From Acidobacteriaceae bacterium (lineage in GTDB: Bacteria > Acidobacteriota > Terriglobia > Terriglobales > Acidobacteriaceae): a stretch of DNA of 64,000 nucleotides. The translations under genes and the position numbers were made by a program. The notes below the pieces were generated by a model that saw only the letters and a list, made by a program, of their open reading frames with translations, did no database searches and had not been told where the DNA came from. The number at the start of each line of letters is the position of its first letter. Position 1 is the stretch's first letter. The stretch is taken from positions 1-64,000 of the forward strand of contig JARLFY010000025.1 in assembly GCA_031296325.1 (NCBI GenBank), in the 5' to 3' direction. This document shows positions 62,079 to 64,000 of this stretch, one piece after another.

Positions 62079-63263
62079 ATGAGTCTGTTTAGTTCCATCT
62101 ACGCAGAGAGGGATGCTGAGATTCGCAGCATCCTGACGAGTGTTCGTTGCCCATCGCTACAACGTGTCGAGGAGATTCTGGCAAAGAGCCAGTCCTCCGT
62201 CCCTGAGGCTCCGAGCCTCGCCGAACTCGCCGAGCTTTTGCAGATTGGCGTAACCGAAGGCGCAGACGAGCAGGTTGAACTGCTGCGCGCACACACTCGC
62301 AAGCACTGGCGCGCGCCCAGCGGAAACACCCTGCGCTACGTCTCCCCGATCTACGTCTCCAGCTTCTGCGTCGATGCCTGCCCATACTGCAACTTCTCCG
62401 CGCTACGCAAGGATACGGTGCGTCATCGCCTGAGCCTCGACGAACTCGACCGCGAGATCGAACTGGTTCTGGCCCGCGACGCCCGCGTTATCGAACTGGT
62501 TTACGCCACCGATCCGGAGTACGACACCAAGGCTCTGGTGCGCGACGTCTCCCGCGCCGTGCGTGCGGTCGAGAATATCGAAGGCGGCGGAGTCCTGCTC
62601 TGCACCGAGTATCTGCCCAGCGAGACCTATCAGGCTCTCGCCGACGCCGGTCTGCGCGGCATTGTGCAGTGGGATGAGACGCTCGACGAGCAGGCCTACA
62701 ATCGCTGGCACTCCGCCAGCCCGCGCAAGGCCAACTTCCACGCCCGTCTGGACAATCATGACCGCGCCATGTCCGCCGGTTTAGATGTCGCCCATGGAGC
62801 GCTCTTCGGTCTGGCCGACTTCCGCTACGACGCGCTGATGCAGGTCGCCCGCGCCCGCTACTTCGCCGAAGCCTACGGTCGCGGCCCGTTCGTCATGGGA
62901 ACGGCGCGACTCAAGCCTATCGGCGGAAAAGAGCTGCATCTCAGCACCACGGTCAGCGACCGCGCCCACGAGAACGCTCTGACGACCTACAAGATCGCTC
63001 TGCCGCAGGCTGGACGCTGGCTACAGACCCGCGAGACCTTCGAGATGAACCTGCGCAACCTGCTCGACAATGACGTGTTCACCTACTCCTGCGGAGACGT
63101 GCAGCCGGGTGGATACGCACAGATCAAAACCACCTCCATTGCGGGAGCGCAGTTTGGCGTCAACGAGCTGGAACGCAACTACGTCGACAACGAGCTGGCC
63201 AAACTGGGCTTCAAGATCAACTACGGCTGGATGTCCCCGGCCAGAACCCTTGCCGCTCGCTGA
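62079..63263 (+). CDS. ThiH-like radical SAM enzyme
   Basis: A 394-residue radical SAM protein of the ThiH/HydG/BioB-like class. The cluster motif is CVDACPYC (Cys97, Cys101, Cys104) in SPIYVSSFCVDACPYCNFS, the form typical of tyrosine lyases. RKANFHARLDNHDRAMSAGLDVAHGALFGLADFRYD and the later RLKPIGG and SCGDVQPGGYAQ match ThiH (2-iminoacetate synthase for thiamin thiazole). There are no neighbouring thi genes and no THI-box riboswitch upstream, so ThiH is probable but other tyrosine-lyase-like roles remain open. Start ATG at 62079. Confidence 0.8.
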   Translation: MSLFSSIYAERDAEIRSILTSVRCPSLQRVEEILAKSQSSVPEAPSLAELAELLQIGVTEGADEQVELLRAHTRKHWRAPSGNTLRYVSPIYVSSFCVDACPYCNFSALRKDTVRHRLSLDELDREIELVLARDARVIELVYATDPEYDTKALVRDVSRAVRAVENIEGGGVLLCTEYLPSETYQALADAGLRGIVQWDETLDEQAYNRWHSASPRKANFHARLDNHDRAMSAGLDVAHGALFGLADFRYDALMQVARARYFAEAYGRGPFVMGTARLKPIGGKELHLSTTVSDRAHENALTTYKIALPQAGRWLQTRETFEMNLRNLLDNDVFTYSCGDVQPGGYAQIKTTSIAGAQFGVNELERNYVDNELAKLGFKINYGWMSPARTLAAR

Positions 63264-63521
63264 ACAAAGGTGCCCCAGAAGGAATAATATTTCCGCTCGT
63301 CATGCATGAATTTGCATGCCGTTTTATAGCGCCATTGCTTTCATAAGCTGTTTCTCTAATATCAGTTTGGCCATCTTCTTGCTGCATACAGTGGACGACC
63401 TTCCAGTTGCGCTAAAGCTGTTTTCCCTGGCCGCAATTTCGGAAGGCCATGTCCGCTGGCCGGTTTCCGTTCACGCTGTCGCCATGACAGCGAACTGGAC
63501 GACAGCCAGAGAGGAGATGGT
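63264..63521. other. AT-richer intergenic region
   Basis: No gene recognised: short open frames here have no family features or ribosome sites. Base composition shifts to lower GC than the preceding 60 kb, and this continues into the next gene. Confidence 0.4.
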
Positions 63522-64000
63522 ATGAAAAAGAGCATCTTTCTTCTGAGCGCGGCAATTATTCTTCTGGGGATGAGCGCTACCACTGCACTCGCTAATTCCG
63601 TAGAAAACCTGACAGATCCCTTTGTAAACGGTCCGGCTGGCGTAACCACTGCAAACACCTACTCTGGACTGGTCTGGATTGATATAACCGGAGTTGGACA
63701 AGCCGCAGGAACGCAGTACAGCGACGCGTTCTATGTCTACACAAATAGCAGTGGAACTAACCTTACCGGAACCGGCTGCCCGGCAGGTCAAGACAATGTT
63801 TCCTGTCCGTGGCATTTTACCGGCGGCGTATATAACTGGGTATTGCAGATTGATGGCCAGGATCCACTGAATAATCCGACTGACTACAGTATCGTGGCCG
63901 GTAGTCTTCAATACAACCCGCTGCACGATTACGTCTTTGAGATCAATTTATTCACCCCGGGTCCGATCACCTTTGGGGTTGCGGATCTCAATACGGGAGA
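63522..64000 (+). CDS. Exported protein of unknown function (3' end outside window)
   Basis: The first 159 codons of a secreted protein. MKKSIFLLSAAIILLGMSATT forms a classical signal peptide with likely cleavage after ALA. The mature part is Thr/Gly/Asn-rich beta-type sequence (NSVENLTDPFVNGPAGVTTA) with one cysteine pair candidate (TGCPAGQDNVSC). GAGAGGAG lies eight bases before the ATG at 63522. I do not recognise the family; proteins with this look often end in a PEP-CTERM anchor, which cannot be checked here. Codon use is less GC-biased than in the neighbours. Confidence 0.7.
   Translation, partial: MKKSIFLLSAAIILLGMSATTALANSVENLTDPFVNGPAGVTTANTYSGLVWIDITGVGQAAGTQYSDAFYVYTNSSGTNLTGTGCPAGQDNVSCPWHFTGGVYNWVLQIDGQDPLNNPTDYSIVAGSLQYNPLHDYVFEINLFTPGPITFGVADLNTG

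Noticed and set aside
63316..63525. 69-codon frame before the last gene
   Set aside because: No ribosome site or family features; it overlaps the well-supported start of the secreted protein at 63522.

Overview
The window looks like a chromosomal segment of an Acidobacteriota bacterium, probably class Terriglobia (Acidobacteriaceae: a Granulicella/Terriglobus/Edaphobacter-like organism). The evidence is three secreted VWFA-related proteins of the type expanded in acidobacteria, one DUF3738/TIGR03435 soil-type protein, high-GC codon usage, and many short dispersed elements of a kind common in these genomes. Almost all genes are housekeeping. There is no prophage, transposase gene or CRISPR array.

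Layout. 1-3.8 kb: start of alaS (cut by the window edge), a coupled GT39-like/UbiA (DPPR-synthase-like) pair and a small unknown. 3.9-7.0 kb: a tightly overlapping operon cysM-mec-cysO-moeZ for protein-thiocarboxylate-dependent cysteine synthesis. 7.3-16.4 kb: hemE, a VWA protein, tonB-exbB-exbD-exbD, and yajC-secD-secF, all on the minus strand. 17-24.9 kb: an AlkA-like glycosylase, a GH57/DUF3536 protein, a HAD phosphatase, an orphan GvpL/F protein, a PAS histidine kinase, a DsbA-like thioredoxin and YqeY. 25-32 kb: a class V aminotransferase plus serA, an FmdB zinc ribbon, gatB, ispE and tRNA-Gln. 32.4-36.9 kb: prs, rplY, pth, rpsF, rpsR, rplI, closed by a strong terminator. 37-44.8 kb: a ThyX-like tandem protein, then the minus-strand histidine genes transcribed hisI-G-D-C-B-H. 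44.8-50 kb: DUF3738, a HhH protein, ddl, hisF and hisA. 50-64 kb: two VWA proteins, an EamA transporter, tatA, an acyltransferase, queA, prfA, trpE, DUF2251, a membrane protein, tRNA-Arg, a ThiH-like radical SAM enzyme and the start of a secreted protein.

Most notable observations. (1) Upstream of hisI lies a complete classical attenuator: a consensus -35, a 27-codon leader peptide with five consecutive histidines (six in all), and a GC-rich hairpin followed by five T. (2) The CysO-like sulfur carrier ends in Gly-Gly-Tyr, so it should need trimming before activation, and a JAMM peptidase is encoded in the same operon. (3) Dispersed MITE-like elements occur in most longer intergenic gaps. Their core hairpin shows compensatory changes between copies and usually holds the sequence GCGAAGC, known as an exceptionally stable DNA mini-hairpin. 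One copy has perfect 14-bp terminal inverted repeats and supplies a stop codon. Another sits in frame inside the EamA transporter gene. (4) Further families of palindromic repeats (called C, D, E and F below) combine into composite modules.

Family names used below: A/B = MITE-like elements with the GTCATTC core (A: GGAATCTGC side, B: GAATCCCCGC side); C = AAGGGC..GCCCG / CCTAGGCC hairpin strings; D = GGGTGCCCCATCC module; E = ATCCGTG-type strings; F = paired GGGGCTTTAGCCCC hairpins. All functions are read from sequence and family knowledge only; no searches were run.
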